64,000 nt of DNA, taken from Glycomyces xiaoerkulensis (GTDB lineage Bacteria; Actinomycetota; Actinomycetes; Mycobacteriales; Micromonosporaceae). Below the pieces are notes generated by a model. The model saw nothing but the letters and a program-made list of their open reading frames with translations, was not told the DNA's origin and made no database searches. The position numbers were made by a program, and so were the translations under genes. The DNA lies in the NCBI RefSeq assembly GCF_002798405.1, contig NZ_PGGV01000015.1, positions 123,710 to 187,709 on the forward strand. Direction: 5' to 3'. Below, one piece after another: positions 52,953 through 62,303 of the stretch; within the stretch, counting starts at the first letter, position 1; every line of letters begins with the position of its first letter.

Positions 52953-53942
52953 ATGGCAAACACCACGTCCCCCCGAGTGGCCTCGCCGGCGCCGGCCGGC
53001 GCCGGCGTCCGGCGCGTCTACCGCAAGCGCAAGTTCTCCCACCGGTTCAGGCAGGACTGGCCACTGCTGGCGATGACCCTCCCGGCGGTCGTCCAACTGA
53101 GCCTGTTCTTCTACTACCCCTCGCTCTACAACGTCATCGCGTTCATGGACTACAGCCCGTTCCGGTCGGTGTGGGACAACCCGATCGTCGGATTCACCTG
53201 GTTCCAGATGCTGTTCGCCGACGACCAGTTCTGGCTCGCGCTGGGCAACACGCTGAAATTCGCGACCGCGCAGCTCCTGTTCGTGTTCCCGCTGTCGATC
53301 ACCCTGGCGCTGCTGATGCACGGCATGGTCTCCAGCCGGCTCCGGTACACCTTCCAGTCGATCGTCTACCTGCCGTACTTCTTCTCCTGGGTGCTGGTGG
53401 TCGTCATCTTCACCCAGGTGCTCGGCCCCAACGGCCTGTTCAGCCAGTGGGCGCTCTCGCTCGGCGCCGACCGCCTCGACATCACCAGATCGGCCGACAG
53501 CTTCCTGTTCCTGGCCTGGATGCAGTGGACCTGGAAGGACGCCGGCTGGGGGATGATCATCTTCCTGGCGGCGCTGGCCTCGATCAACCCGAACCTGTAC
53601 GAAGCGGCCGCCGTCGACGGCGCCAGCAGGGCCAGGCGCCTGTGGCACATCACCCTGCCGGGGATCCGGCCGGTCATCGTACTGCTGGTGATCCTCCAAC
53701 TCGGACAGATCCTCAGCGTCGGATTCGAGCAGTACCTGGTGCAGCGCACGCAGGTCGGGTGGTCCTCGACAGAAGTGCTCGACACCTTCGTCTACTTCAA
53801 GACGTTCGGCCCCGGCGCGCTCAGCGAGTCCTACGGGACGGCGGCAGGGCTGTTCAAGGGGGTAATCGGCCTCATCCTCATCCTCGTCGCCAACAACGTC
53901 GCGCACCGCCTCGGAGAACAAGGGATCTACAGGAAGTCATGA
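52953..53942 (+). CDS. sugar ABC permease, LplB type
   Basis: 329 residues, six membrane helices. The EAA loop that meets the ATPase reads EAAAVDGASRARRLWHITLP. A Pro/Arg-rich cytosolic head of about 35 residues precedes the first helix (LLAMTLPAVVQLSLFFYYPS). GAAGG lies before the ATG at 52953. Its stop overlaps the next ATG (ATGA). Confidence 0.94.
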   Translation: MANTTSPRVASPAPAGAGVRRVYRKRKFSHRFRQDWPLLAMTLPAVVQLSLFFYYPSLYNVIAFMDYSPFRSVWDNPIVGFTWFQMLFADDQFWLALGNTLKFATAQLLFVFPLSITLALLMHGMVSSRLRYTFQSIVYLPYFFSWVLVVVIFTQVLGPNGLFSQWALSLGADRLDITRSADSFLFLAWMQWTWKDAGWGMIIFLAALASINPNLYEAAAVDGASRARRLWHITLPGIRPVIVLLVILQLGQILSVGFEQYLVQRTQVGWSSTEVLDTFVYFKTFGPGALSESYGTAAGLFKGVIGLILILVANNVAHRLGEQGIYRKS

Positions 53943-54883
53943 CCGCTATCACAACGCCCCGCCGGAACGGCTCCCGCAGGCGGGCCGCCTGGGACGAGGA
54001 GCCGTCCCCGTTCGCGAAGTTCACCAAGGCCGCCTTCCTGACCGCATACGCGGCCGCCGTCATCATCCCGATCTGGACGATCATCGTCACGAGCCTGTCG
54101 ACCGAGGACGCGCTCACCGACGCCGGCGGCAACATGGTCTTCCTCCCGACCGACCTGAGCCTCCAGGCCTACAAGGTGGTACTCGGCGGCGGCGAATTCA
54201 CGAGTTCGCTGCTCTACACCGCCCAGATCACCGCGATCGGCACCGCCGTCAGCATGGTCATCACCATCGGCGCCGCCTACGGGCTCTCCCGGCCGGGGAC
54301 GCTGTTCCACCGGCCGCTGCTGATGCTGATCCTGCTGACCTTCCTGTTCCAGCCGGGCATCGTGCCGTCGTTCCTGGTGGTCAAGAACCTGGGCCTGCTG
54401 AACACCTTCTGGGCGCTGATCCTGCCGATGTCGTTCAACGCCTTCAATCTCATCGTGCTGCGCGCGTTCTTCATGAACAGCGTGCCGCGCGAGCTCATCG
54501 ACGCCGCCAGGATCGACGGCGCCGGCGAGTTCCGCACGCTGTTCCGCATCGTGCTGCCGATGTCGAAGGCGATCCTGGCCGTCATCGCCCTGTTCTACGC
54601 GGTGTTCTACTGGAACATCTACTTCCAGGCGGTACTGCTGACGCCCAGCCTCGACGAACAGCCGATCCAGGTCCTGCTCCAGCGGGCGATCCTCACCACC
54701 ACGGGTCTGCCCGGCCAGGACGCGGCCATGGCCGACCTGCGGGCGGCCGGGCAGGAGGTCGCCCCGGACACCTCGATCAAGATGGCCGTCGTCATCTGCA
54801 CGATCCTGCCGATCGTGATCATGTACCCGTTCATCCAGAAGCACTTCTCGAAGGCCGTCATCACCGGGGCCGTCAAAGGCTGA
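53939..54883 (+). CDS. sugar ABC permease, LplC type
   Basis: 314 residues, six helices. The EAA loop is DAARIDGAGEFRTLFRIVLP. It has the usual LplC opening (FTKAAFLTAYAAAVIIPIWTIIVTSLSTED) and the conserved end FIQKHFSKAVITGAVKG, read as about 297-314. It is the second half of the importer channel, translationally coupled to LplB. Confidence 0.94.
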   Translation: MTAITTPRRNGSRRRAAWDEEPSPFAKFTKAAFLTAYAAAVIIPIWTIIVTSLSTEDALTDAGGNMVFLPTDLSLQAYKVVLGGGEFTSSLLYTAQITAIGTAVSMVITIGAAYGLSRPGTLFHRPLLMLILLTFLFQPGIVPSFLVVKNLGLLNTFWALILPMSFNAFNLIVLRAFFMNSVPRELIDAARIDGAGEFRTLFRIVLPMSKAILAVIALFYAVFYWNIYFQAVLLTPSLDEQPIQVLLQRAILTTTGLPGQDAAMADLRAAGQEVAPDTSIKMAVVICTILPIVIMYPFIQKHFSKAVITGAVKG

Positions 54884-54912
54884 ACCGCGAAGACCGGACT
54901 CAGGAGGGAACC

Positions 54913-54952
54913 GGAAGGGGGCCGCGCCGGGGCAGGGGCGCGGCCCCCTTCC
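54913..54952 (+). terminator. terminator of the sugar-importer operon
   Basis: A perfect 16-base stem (GGAAGGGGGCCGCGCC and complement) with an 8-base loop, 30 bases after the LplC stop. Confidence 0.82.
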
Positions 54953-55048
54953 GCCGCACCGCCCCGGATGCAAGCCGCGTGCAAGCGCGATGAAAGGCCC
55001 GCACCGCACGCTGGAGCCGTTCTGGCAAGACATCGGAAAGGTTCCACC

Positions 55049-56017
55049 ATGCAGCATGCGATCGAAGTCAGAGGGCTGGTGAAGACGTTCGGCGCCGTCA
55101 GGGCCCTCGACGGCGCCGACCTCACCGCCCCGCCGGGCACGGTCCTGGGCGTGCTCGGCCCCAACGGCGCGGGCAAGACCACCGCCGTCCGCGTCCTGTC
55201 CACCCTCACCCGTTCCGACGGCGGCAGCGCCCGCGTGCTCGGCCTCGACGTGGCCGAGCACGCCGGCGAGGTCCGCTCCCGCATCGGTCTGACCGGCCAG
55301 TACGCCGGATTGGACCCCGACCTGACCGGCGAGCAGAACCTGGTGCTGCTGGCCCGGCTCCTGGGCGCATCCCGCGCCAAGGCCAAGGCCCGCGCCGCCG
55401 AGCTGCTCGAACGGTTCGAGCTGACCGAGGCCGCCACCAGGGCGGCCGGGAAGTACTCCGGCGGCATGCGCCGCCGCCTCGACCTGGCCGCCTCGATCGT
55501 CAGGCGGCCCGAGGTGCTGTTCCTGGACGAGCCGACCACCGGGCTCGACCCGGCCAGCCGCAGCAGGCTGTGGGAGCTCGTGCGCGAGCTGGTCGCCGAG
55601 GGCACCACGGTGCTGCTCACCACCCAGTACCTGGAGGAGGCCGACCATTTGGCCGACTCGATCGCGGTCATCGACTCCGGCCGCGTCATCGCCTCCGGCA
55701 CCCCCGGCGAGCTCAAGCAGGCGGTCGGCGGCCTGGTGCTGCGCCTGGAGCCGGTCCGGACCGAGGCGCTGCCGCAGTTGCGCGACCTGGCCGACTGGAC
55801 GATCGGCGCCAGGGCCGAGATCGAGGAGGGCCGGGCGGTCGTCCCCGTCGGCCACGCCGGCGAGGCCACGGCCGTGATGGCGCGGGTGACGCAGGCCGGG
55901 ATCGACCTGGCCTCGTTCGGCGTCGACGAGCCCACGCTCGACGAAGTGTTCCTGAACCTGACCGGCCACCGGGCCGAGGCAGCCGGCGAGACCGAAAGGG
56001 AGGCGGCGGCGCTATGA
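55049..56017 (+). CDS. DrrA-type ABC exporter ATPase
   Basis: 322 residues. Walker A GPNGAGKTT, Q loop TGQYAGLD, signature YSGGMRRRLDLAAS, Walker B VLFLDEPTTGLDP and the His-switch region TTQYLEEAD. A DrrA-type C-terminal domain (LDEVFLNLTGH) is present. GGAAAGG lies before the ATG at 55049. Exports drugs or lipids with the next gene, which it overlaps (ATG inside its last codons). Confidence 0.93.
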   Translation: MQHAIEVRGLVKTFGAVRALDGADLTAPPGTVLGVLGPNGAGKTTAVRVLSTLTRSDGGSARVLGLDVAEHAGEVRSRIGLTGQYAGLDPDLTGEQNLVLLARLLGASRAKAKARAAELLERFELTEAATRAAGKYSGGMRRRLDLAASIVRRPEVLFLDEPTTGLDPASRSRLWELVRELVAEGTTVLLTTQYLEEADHLADSIAVIDSGRVIASGTPGELKQAVGGLVLRLEPVRTEALPQLRDLADWTIGARAEIEEGRAVVPVGHAGEATAVMARVTQAGIDLASFGVDEPTLDEVFLNLTGHRAEAAGETEREAAAL

Positions 56018-56802
56018 CCGACACGACATGGGAGACCCGCCGGGGCCCGCTGGCGCAGTCGGCGTCGATGGCGGCGCGCACGCTGGCCTCGACCCGGTCC
56101 AACCCGGCCACCCTGATCGAGTTCTTCATGATCCCGCTGATGATCCTGCTGTCGATCACGTTCTTCATGGGCGGGCAGATGATGGGGACCTGGCAGGACT
56201 TCCTGCAGTACGCCGGGCCGACGATCATCGTCATGGGCCTGTTCTTCGCCATCCCGGCCACCGGGCTGGGTCTGTTCGGGGACCTCAAGGCGGGCGTGTT
56301 CGACCGACTCACAGCCATGCCGGTCTCCAGATTCGCGCTGCTGGCCGGACGGGTCGGCGCCGACATGGTCAGGCACGCCTGGGCGCTGCTGGTGGTCGGC
56401 GGGGTCGCGTTCGCCATGGGCTACCGGGTCGAGGGCGGCGTCCTCGGCGTGCTCGCGGCCGTCGGGGTCGTGCTGCTGTTCCTGTTCAGCGCCTCCTGGT
56501 CCATGGTGCTGATCGGCCTGACCGCCCGGACCGAGGACCAGATCCAGACCTGGATGATCGCCCTGCTCATGCCGCTGGCCTACACTTCCAGCGCGTTCAT
56601 CGAGATCGAGACGCTCCCGGGCGCGGTCCAGTGGTGGGCCGAGATCAACCCGATGACGGCGCTGTCGGAGACCATGCGCGCGCTGCTGGCCGGCGGGTCG
56701 CCGGGCGGCGACCTGGCGGCGATGCTGGCCTGGTGCGCGGCGGCCGTGGCCGTGTTCGTGCCATTGTCGCTGCGGGCCTACCGGCGCAAGCTCACGAGCT
56801 GA
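56014..56802 (+). CDS. DrrB-type ABC-2 permease
   Basis: 262 residues with six helices (ATLIEFFMIPLMILLSITFF, TIIVMGLFFAIPATGLGLF, AVGVVLLFLFSASWSMVLIGL, LLMPLAYTSSAFIEIETLP). It is the membrane half of the exporter with DrrA. It overlaps DrrA by four bases and its last codons overlap the end of the convergent AfsR-like gene by 11 bases. Confidence 0.92.
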   Translation: MTDTTWETRRGPLAQSASMAARTLASTRSNPATLIEFFMIPLMILLSITFFMGGQMMGTWQDFLQYAGPTIIVMGLFFAIPATGLGLFGDLKAGVFDRLTAMPVSRFALLAGRVGADMVRHAWALLVVGGVAFAMGYRVEGGVLGVLAAVGVVLLFLFSASWSMVLIGLTARTEDQIQTWMIALLMPLAYTSSAFIEIETLPGAVQWWAEINPMTALSETMRALLAGGSPGGDLAAMLAWCAAAVAVFVPLSLRAYRRKLTS

Positions 56803-59662
56803 ACGGCCACTGCGACGACTCGGCGACCTCGGCGGCCCGGCGTTCCAAGTCGGCGTCGCCGAGGTCGCCCGCTACTTCGGCCAGCACCCGGTAAAGCCGA
56901 TTCGAGACCTCCGAGAGTTCCACGAACCGCGGCCGGTCGGACTCGGCGGCCAGCAGCTCGTCGCGGGCTTCGGCGGTCCGCCCCAGGCGGCGCAGGCAGG
57001 AGGCCGCCGAGATCCGCGCCGACATCGCGTTCTCCAAGGCGCCGACGTCGGCGGCCCGCCGGGCTTCGGCGCGCAGCTTCGCCAGCGTCGCCTCGGGGTC
57101 GTCGCCGTAGGTAGCCTCGAGGCGCCATACCTGGTCGATGATCACCGACGAGGTGATCTCGGCCCCGAACTCGGATTCGGCGCGGAGCGCCCGCGCCAGC
57201 AGGCGGGCCGCCCCCGCCCGGTCGCCGCGGGCCTCGTCGTCCAAGGCCAGCGCCTGCAGGGTCGTGACCAGCCCGAACCGCTCGCCGATCGACTCGAAGA
57301 TCGCCAGGGCCTCGTGCAGCTCGGCCGTGGCCCGGTCCCGGTCCCCTTCCCGGGCGGTGAAGTCGGAGACGATCATCAGGTAGATGCCCTTCACCCAGGC
57401 GTCCCGCTCGCCGTCGAGGCGCGCTCCGGCCCGGCGCAGGGCCTCGGCGTCCCCGGCCAGCAGCGCCCGGAGGACCGGCACGATCTTGGTGAGCGGCTCG
57501 GTCTCGTACAGGCCGTGCTCCTCGGCGAGGCGTTCGGCCAGTTCCCATCCGGCGTCGATCTCCTCGGGGTCGAGCACGCCCGACCACAGGCCCCAGGTGC
57601 CGGACATGGCGACCTTGGCGCGGTGGGCCGGGTCGAGCCCGCCGTCCATGGCGCGGACCCGCCGGGCCAGCTCCGTGCCCTCGTCGCGGTGGCCCCGCAT
57701 CCACCAGTACCAGGACAGCGGCGCGACGAGCCGACCGGCGCGGTCGGCGTCCCCGGCCGCGATCATGCGGCGGATCGCCGCGACCAGTTCGGCGTGGTCG
57801 GCGGCGAGGCGCCGGAGCCATTCAACCTGCTCGGCGCGCATCAGGTGCGGTTCGGCGCGCTCGGCCAGTCCGATGAAGTGGTCGGCGTGGGCACGGTAGG
57901 CGTCAGCGGTCTCCCCGAACTCGGCGAGCCGTTCGGAGGCGTATTCGCGGACGGTCTCCAGCAGCCGGTAGCGGCCGCCGGGCAACCGCTGGACCAGTGA
58001 TTTGTCGACCAGGTCGGCGACGGCGTCGACCGATGCCGAGCAGACGGCGGTGACGGCCTCCAGTTCGGCGTCGCCACCGAACACCGACATCCGGGCCAGG
58101 ACGCGGCGCTCGTGCGGCTGGAGCAGGTCCCAGCTCCAGTCGACCACGCCGCGCAGGGTGCGCTGCCGGGGCGCCGCGGTCCGGTCGCCGCGGTTGAGCA
58201 GGCTGAACCGGTCGTCGAGGCGGGAGGCGATCTCCTCCAGGCTCATGGTGCGCAGGCGGGCGGCGGCCAGCTCGATGGCCAGCGGGAGGCCGTCGAGCGC
58301 CGAGCAGACCCGGGCGACCAGCGGCGCGTTGCCGCCGGTGATTCGGAACGACGCATCCGACTGGTGACCGCGTTCGAGGAGGAGCCGGACGGCCGCTTGG
58401 GATTCGGGGTCGACGGTGGTGGCGTCGCCTCCGGGGTGGCCGAGCGGCCCGAGCGCGTACACGGCTTCGCCGGTGATGCCGAGGGCTTCGCGGCCGGTGG
58501 TGAGCACGCGCAGCTTGGGCGCCTTGGCGACCAGCTCGGCCAGGAGCGCGGCGACGCCGTCGACGAGGTGCTCGCAGTTGTCGACCACGAGTAGCAGTTC
58601 GCGGTTGCGGAGCACCTCGAACAGGCGCTCCCGGGTGTCGCCGTGGCCGCGCGACAGGATCGATTCGCCGACGTGCAGGGCTTCGAGCAGAACTTCCGGC
58701 AGTCGGCGGGCGTCGTCGAGCGAGGCCAGCTCCGCCAGTCGGACCGGTAGGCCGCCGTCCTCGATCCGGTGTGCGATCTCGACGGCGAGGCGGGTCTTGC
58801 CGGTGCCTCCGGGACCGGTGAGGGTGACCAGCCGGTTCGCGTCGATCAGCGACAGGAGGGCCTCGGTGTCGGACTCGCGGCCGATGCACGCGGTAAGCGG
58901 CTCCGGGAGGTGACTCGGCGGGTCGGCCGCGGGCGCGGGCTCGACGCCTCGCAGGACGTCCAGGTGCGCGGCCGACAGCGAGGCCGACGGATCGACCCCG
59001 AGCTCGTCGGCGAGGCGGGAGCGGACCTTCTCGTACACGGCCAGCGCCTCGGCCTGCCGCCCGGCGGCGGCCAGGGCGCGCATGTAGCGCGCCGCGTCGG
59101 CCTCCGAGAGCGGGTCCGCCGCGGACCGGGCCGCCAACTCCCCCAGCACCGGTTCGGCGCCTTCGAGTTCCAGGCGGGCCTCGATGAGCAGCGAGGCGAC
59201 GGCTTCGCGTCGGGTGATGAGCCGGGTGACGGCCGCGTCGGCGAATCCGTAGTCGGCGGCGTCGCCGAGCGCCGGGCCGCGCCAGAGCCGCAGCGCTCGC
59301 TCCGCGTGCCGCCGTACGGACCCGGCCGACCGGGACCGGGAGGCCGCCTCGGTGTCGGCGGCGAGCCGCTCGAAGTCCTCGATGTCCGTGGTGGTGCCGG
59401 TGAGCCGGTATCCGCCGGAGGTGCTCTCCAGGTCGTCGCCGAGCAGGCGGCGGAGTCGGGAGACCTGGGTGTGGAGGGCGCCGGTGGCGTTGGCGGGCGG
59501 TGCCGAGGCCCAGAGGGCGTCGATGAGGGAGGCGGCCGGGACCACCCGGCCGGGGTCCAGTGCGAGCCGGGCCAGCAGGGCGCGCTGCCGCCCGGCGGGC
59601 ACGGTGATCTCGGCTCCGGAGGAGTCGAGCGTCCGGAGCGGTCCGAGCAGCTCGATGCGCAT
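56792..59662 (-). CDS. AfsR/SARP-like regulator with BTAD, NB-ARC and TPR domains
   Basis: 956 residues. N-terminal OmpR-like DNA-binding domain (RIELLGPLRTL to GGYRLTG, about 1-90), BTAD (about 96-240, ending DPSASLSAAHLDVLRG), then an NB-ARC ATPase: Walker A GPGGTGKTR, Walker B LLLVVDNCEHL, GLPLAIELAA and WSWDLLQPHERRVLARM. The rest is helical TPR-type repeats. SARP regulators switch antibiotic clusters on. It faces drrAB and its end overlaps drrB by 11 bases, so it may control that exporter. The start ATG has only a weak binding site. Confidence 0.9.
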   Translation of the reverse strand: MRIELLGPLRTLDSSGAEITVPAGRQRALLARLALDPGRVVPAASLIDALWASAPPANATGALHTQVSRLRRLLGDDLESTSGGYRLTGTTTDIEDFERLAADTEAASRSRSAGSVRRHAERALRLWRGPALGDAADYGFADAAVTRLITRREAVASLLIEARLELEGAEPVLGELAARSAADPLSEADAARYMRALAAAGRQAEALAVYEKVRSRLADELGVDPSASLSAAHLDVLRGVEPAPAADPPSHLPEPLTACIGRESDTEALLSLIDANRLVTLTGPGGTGKTRLAVEIAHRIEDGGLPVRLAELASLDDARRLPEVLLEALHVGESILSRGHGDTRERLFEVLRNRELLLVVDNCEHLVDGVAALLAELVAKAPKLRVLTTGREALGITGEAVYALGPLGHPGGDATTVDPESQAAVRLLLERGHQSDASFRITGGNAPLVARVCSALDGLPLAIELAAARLRTMSLEEIASRLDDRFSLLNRGDRTAAPRQRTLRGVVDWSWDLLQPHERRVLARMSVFGGDAELEAVTAVCSASVDAVADLVDKSLVQRLPGGRYRLLETVREYASERLAEFGETADAYRAHADHFIGLAERAEPHLMRAEQVEWLRRLAADHAELVAAIRRMIAAGDADRAGRLVAPLSWYWWMRGHRDEGTELARRVRAMDGGLDPAHRAKVAMSGTWGLWSGVLDPEEIDAGWELAERLAEEHGLYETEPLTKIVPVLRALLAGDAEALRRAGARLDGERDAWVKGIYLMIVSDFTAREGDRDRATAELHEALAIFESIGERFGLVTTLQALALDDEARGDRAGAARLLARALRAESEFGAEITSSVIIDQVWRLEATYGDDPEATLAKLRAEARRAADVGALENAMSARISAASCLRRLGRTAEARDELLAAESDRPRFVELSEVSNRLYRVLAEVAGDLGDADLERRAAEVAESSQWPFSS

Positions 59663-60173
59663 GCCTCAATCTTGCCTTCAGGGGAGGCGAACCGTGTGCC
59701 CGCGGCGGCAAACCGGGTTGCCGCCGGAGTGCGGGTTCCGCACACTGAACCGATGCGCATCAGACTGGCCGCCGCTGCCGAGCTCCCGAGGACGGGCACG
59801 CGATGGCGATTACGAGGTGTAATCGAATCAGGAGCGAGTCCGTTTCAGACTGTCAGAAACCCGACTGAACGAATCCGGGAGACTTCCTCCGGCAATGAGA
59901 CTCGCATTCCCGAATCCACGACTGGATCGGTGAGGCCGCTCGGAATTCGATCCGCGCCACAGATGAATTCCGCAGAAGAGTCCTCGCAGGTCAGAAATAG
60001 ATAACCGGCGACGTCTTCGGCCGCTTGGCACTCTGCGCCTTGAGCATTCGACCGTGAATAACTCGCCCCGATCAGTTCACGGTCGGACATTCCGGTGCTT
60101 CACAACGGAAATGGACTGTGCGATATTGATGGTTCAATTCGCACGATCAATCCATTCGGGAGAGGCGAGACGC
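59663..60173. other. gene-poor 511-base gap
   Basis: Lower GC than its neighbours. It contains only short overlapping frames without binding sites or codon bias, for example an 81-codon frame at 59845-60090 on the minus strand. It should hold the promoters of the AfsR-like gene and of the Scr1-type gene, but I could not place them. Confidence 0.5.
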
Positions 60174-61004
60174 ATGACGGCGCAGGCGGAGGACACCGGC
60201 CGGTGGCTCATCAGGACCTTGGTGAGGAAGTATCGGATCCTGTCGGGACTGAGCCAGCGAGAAATCGGCGACCGAATCTTCCGCTCTGACGACACGATCC
60301 GCGCCTGGGAGCTGGGCCGGCACGACATCCCGCTCTCGATCCTCGAACCGCTCTGCCGAGCGGTCGGCATGGACGAGGAGTTCGTCCGGTACATGACGAT
60401 GGTCGCGGTAGCGAGGAAGAACGGCCACGCCGTGGAGGCGGATATGCGTCTCAATGCCATCTTCCTCGCTGCCGGCGAGGAGTATTTCGGCGAGATCTTC
60501 AAGTGGGACGCCATCCTCATCCCCGGTCCGCTGCAGAACGAGCGCTACCACTACGAGTTCGCCAGCGGGACCGAACCGGGCAGCTCACAGGAGTACATCG
60601 ACAACGGCTGGACCTTCAAGGTCGAGCGCCGCAAGGCCCTCGAATCTCGTCAGGACGGACCGTTGGTCCAGTTCATGTTCAGCGAATCGACGCTGCTTCA
60701 GCTCAGGCAGGCATCCGAAGAGCTCTACCAGGAAGAACTCGACTACCTCATCGAATCCGCCGAGGTCCCGGGCTGGGAGATCCGCGTCCTCACCGAACCT
60801 GTTCCCACAGGTCACAACACCCTCGAGATCTACAAGCGGGGGAACAGCAAGTATGCAGGCCCTCCCTTCGTCTACACCGAAGGCTATGATTCAACTTTGT
60901 GCATCGCCGATCCTGTCAGGGTCGGGCGTTACGATGAGTTCCCGAAGACATGGTTGAAGCGATCGATCCGAATCGAGGACTACCCGCGATGGCGACAGAC
61001 GTGA
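60174..61004 (+). CDS. Scr1-family HTH regulator (DUF5753)
   Basis: 276 residues from the ATG at 60174 (GAGAGG upstream). The HTH (RKYRILSGLSQREIGDRIFRSDDTIRAWELG, read in pieces) is followed by the DUF5753 region (WDAILIPGPLQNERYHYEF, FSESTLLQLRQAS, EVPGWEIRVLTEPV). Such proteins pair with DUF397 partners and act in development or silencing in streptomycetes (WhiJ-like). It overlaps the DUF397 start by 16 bases. Confidence 0.9.
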   Translation: MTAQAEDTGRWLIRTLVRKYRILSGLSQREIGDRIFRSDDTIRAWELGRHDIPLSILEPLCRAVGMDEEFVRYMTMVAVARKNGHAVEADMRLNAIFLAAGEEYFGEIFKWDAILIPGPLQNERYHYEFASGTEPGSSQEYIDNGWTFKVERRKALESRQDGPLVQFMFSESTLLQLRQASEELYQEELDYLIESAEVPGWEIRVLTEPVPTGHNTLEIYKRGNSKYAGPPFVYTEGYDSTLCIADPVRVGRYDEFPKTWLKRSIRIEDYPRWRQT

Positions 61005-61246
61005 CCGCGTGGCGGAAGAGCACCCGCAGCGGAGCAGGCAACAACACTAGCTGCGTCGAGATTCGTCGGACGTGGCGAAAGAGCACCCGCAGCGGTGCCG
61101 GGAACAATACCAATTGCGTCGAGGTGGCCCTCTGTGCCGACGACGGGTTCCACCTTCGCGACTCCAAGCTCGGTGACGACTCCCCCGTCTTCGACCTCGA
61201 CCCCTCCGACTTCGCCGGCCTCCTCCGCTCGACCCACCGCGCCTGA
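60989..61246 (+). CDS. DUF397 protein with an internal duplication
   Basis: 85 residues, the small partner of the Scr1 gene. The family motif W-x-K-S-x-x-S-G-x-x-N-x-x-C-V-E appears twice, once as WRKSTRSGAGNNTSCVE and again 21 residues later as WRKSTRSGAGNNTNCVE; a normal member has it once. The end (DSKLGDDSPVFDLDPSDFAGLL) is ordinary. ATG 60989 has GAGGA nearby. Confidence 0.9.
   Translation: MATDVTAWRKSTRSGAGNNTSCVEIRRTWRKSTRSGAGNNTNCVEVALCADDGFHLRDSKLGDDSPVFDLDPSDFAGLLRSTHRA
61008..61123 (+). repeat. in-frame tandem duplication inside the DUF397 gene
   Basis: Copies at 61008-61060 and 61071-61123 (53 bases each, 63-base period, 21 codons) differ at only a few mostly silent positions. 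The frame is kept. Confidence 0.85.
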
Positions 61247-61265
61247 GCGCGCACGAACATCCAGC

Positions 61266-61294
61266 AGGGGCGCGTCCCGCCGGGACGCGCCCCT
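61266..61294 (+). terminator. terminator after the Scr1/DUF397 operon
   Basis: A perfect 13-base stem (AGGGGCGCGTCCC and complement) with a GCC loop, followed by TGGTTT. Confidence 0.8.
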
Positions 61295-61678
61295 TGGTTT
61301 GCCCATTGGACTTCACCGCGGATTCCGCCTATCGGTCGGCAGCGGACAATCACCCTTACGGAGGGTTGCCCTTGTCGGACTCCACAAAGCCGCTAGTGGG
61401 ATAGCGCCACTACTCTTCGCGCACGCTCATCGACTGCAGGCGGTTGCACGCGCGACTTCTGGAATGATTCGGCCTGGGCCCCAACGATTTCCGTCAGGAC
61501 GAAATCACCGTAAGTCGGCAGGTTTCTTGCCTAATAGTCTCCTCAATGGAATCTGAAATCTGCATCAACAGGTTGCCGCAACGCATCCATGCATTAGTGT
61601 CAAGTTTCCGACTCATCGCTCATATAGCGCGTTCACGCACGTACTGTCGTTGACACAAACCCGACATGATGAGGTGCG
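61295..61678. other. gene-poor gap before the immunity gene
   Basis: About 380 bases, lower in GC, with no frame that has a binding site and codon bias. A TTGACA occurs near 61653, but no -10 box stands at a suitable distance. It might once have held a toxin partner, of which nothing is left. Confidence 0.4.
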
Positions 61679-62251
61679 GTGGCCGACATGGCAATTCAAG
61701 TCGATTCCCAGCACGATCCACACTCCGTCACGCCAGACCCTCCTGTTGCGGAAGGAGCGCCCCCGATGAGCGCCGGTCCTGCGAGCGCCCGCATCGCCGG
61801 ATACTGCGCCGAGTTCAGGATCCGGACCGACTCCGGCCCGCAGATCCTGCTCGCGTGCGACCCCGACGGAGTCGCCGCCGCCATCGCCACCATCATGGCG
61901 GTCGAACTGGTCCAGGTGCCGACGGCCCTGGTCCGGGACCGCCCCGGGTATGAGCCGGGCGGGCGGCCCGATCACGGTCTCAAAATTGCCACCGATCCCG
62001 AGACCGAGATCGGGGCGCTCGCCTACTTCGGCCCCGGCGGCGTCGACTACGGCCCCGGCGCATGGGTCAGCTACACCGACGGCCCGCCGCACCCGGAGGT
62101 GAAGCTCTACCGCGACATGGAGGCCGACAGCGCCTTCCCCTCCGACGCGCACATCGCCCTCAGCCTCCTGGCCCGAGCGGTGGAGGACTTCCGCGCCACC
62201 GGCGGCCTGCGGCCCGCGATCGTCTCCTGGCGTCCCAGCACCGTCTGGTGA
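61679..62251 (+). CDS. Imm1-family immunity protein
   Basis: 190 residues from GTG 61679 (GAGG four bases before). The middle and end fit Imm1: GALAYFGPGGVDYGPGAWVSYTDG then FPSDAHIALSLLARAVEDF and RPAIVSWRP, read in pieces. Imm1 proteins block deaminase-type and other polymorphic toxins. No toxin, WXG100 or secretion gene is next to it, so it is an orphan. The first 35 residues are disordered. Confidence 0.75.
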   Translation: MADMAIQVDSQHDPHSVTPDPPVAEGAPPMSAGPASARIAGYCAEFRIRTDSGPQILLACDPDGVAAAIATIMAVELVQVPTALVRDRPGYEPGGRPDHGLKIATDPETEIGALAYFGPGGVDYGPGAWVSYTDGPPHPEVKLYRDMEADSAFPSDAHIALSLLARAVEDFRATGGLRPAIVSWRPSTVW

Positions 62252-62303
62252 CCCGGTCACAGGCCCTCCGCATCGGCCCGCGCCGCGGTTAGGCTTGCTC
62301 CCC

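Noticed and set aside
59845..60090. An 81-codon minus-strand frame in the gap before the Scr1 gene
   Set aside because: No binding site and weak third-position GC; no recognisable family.
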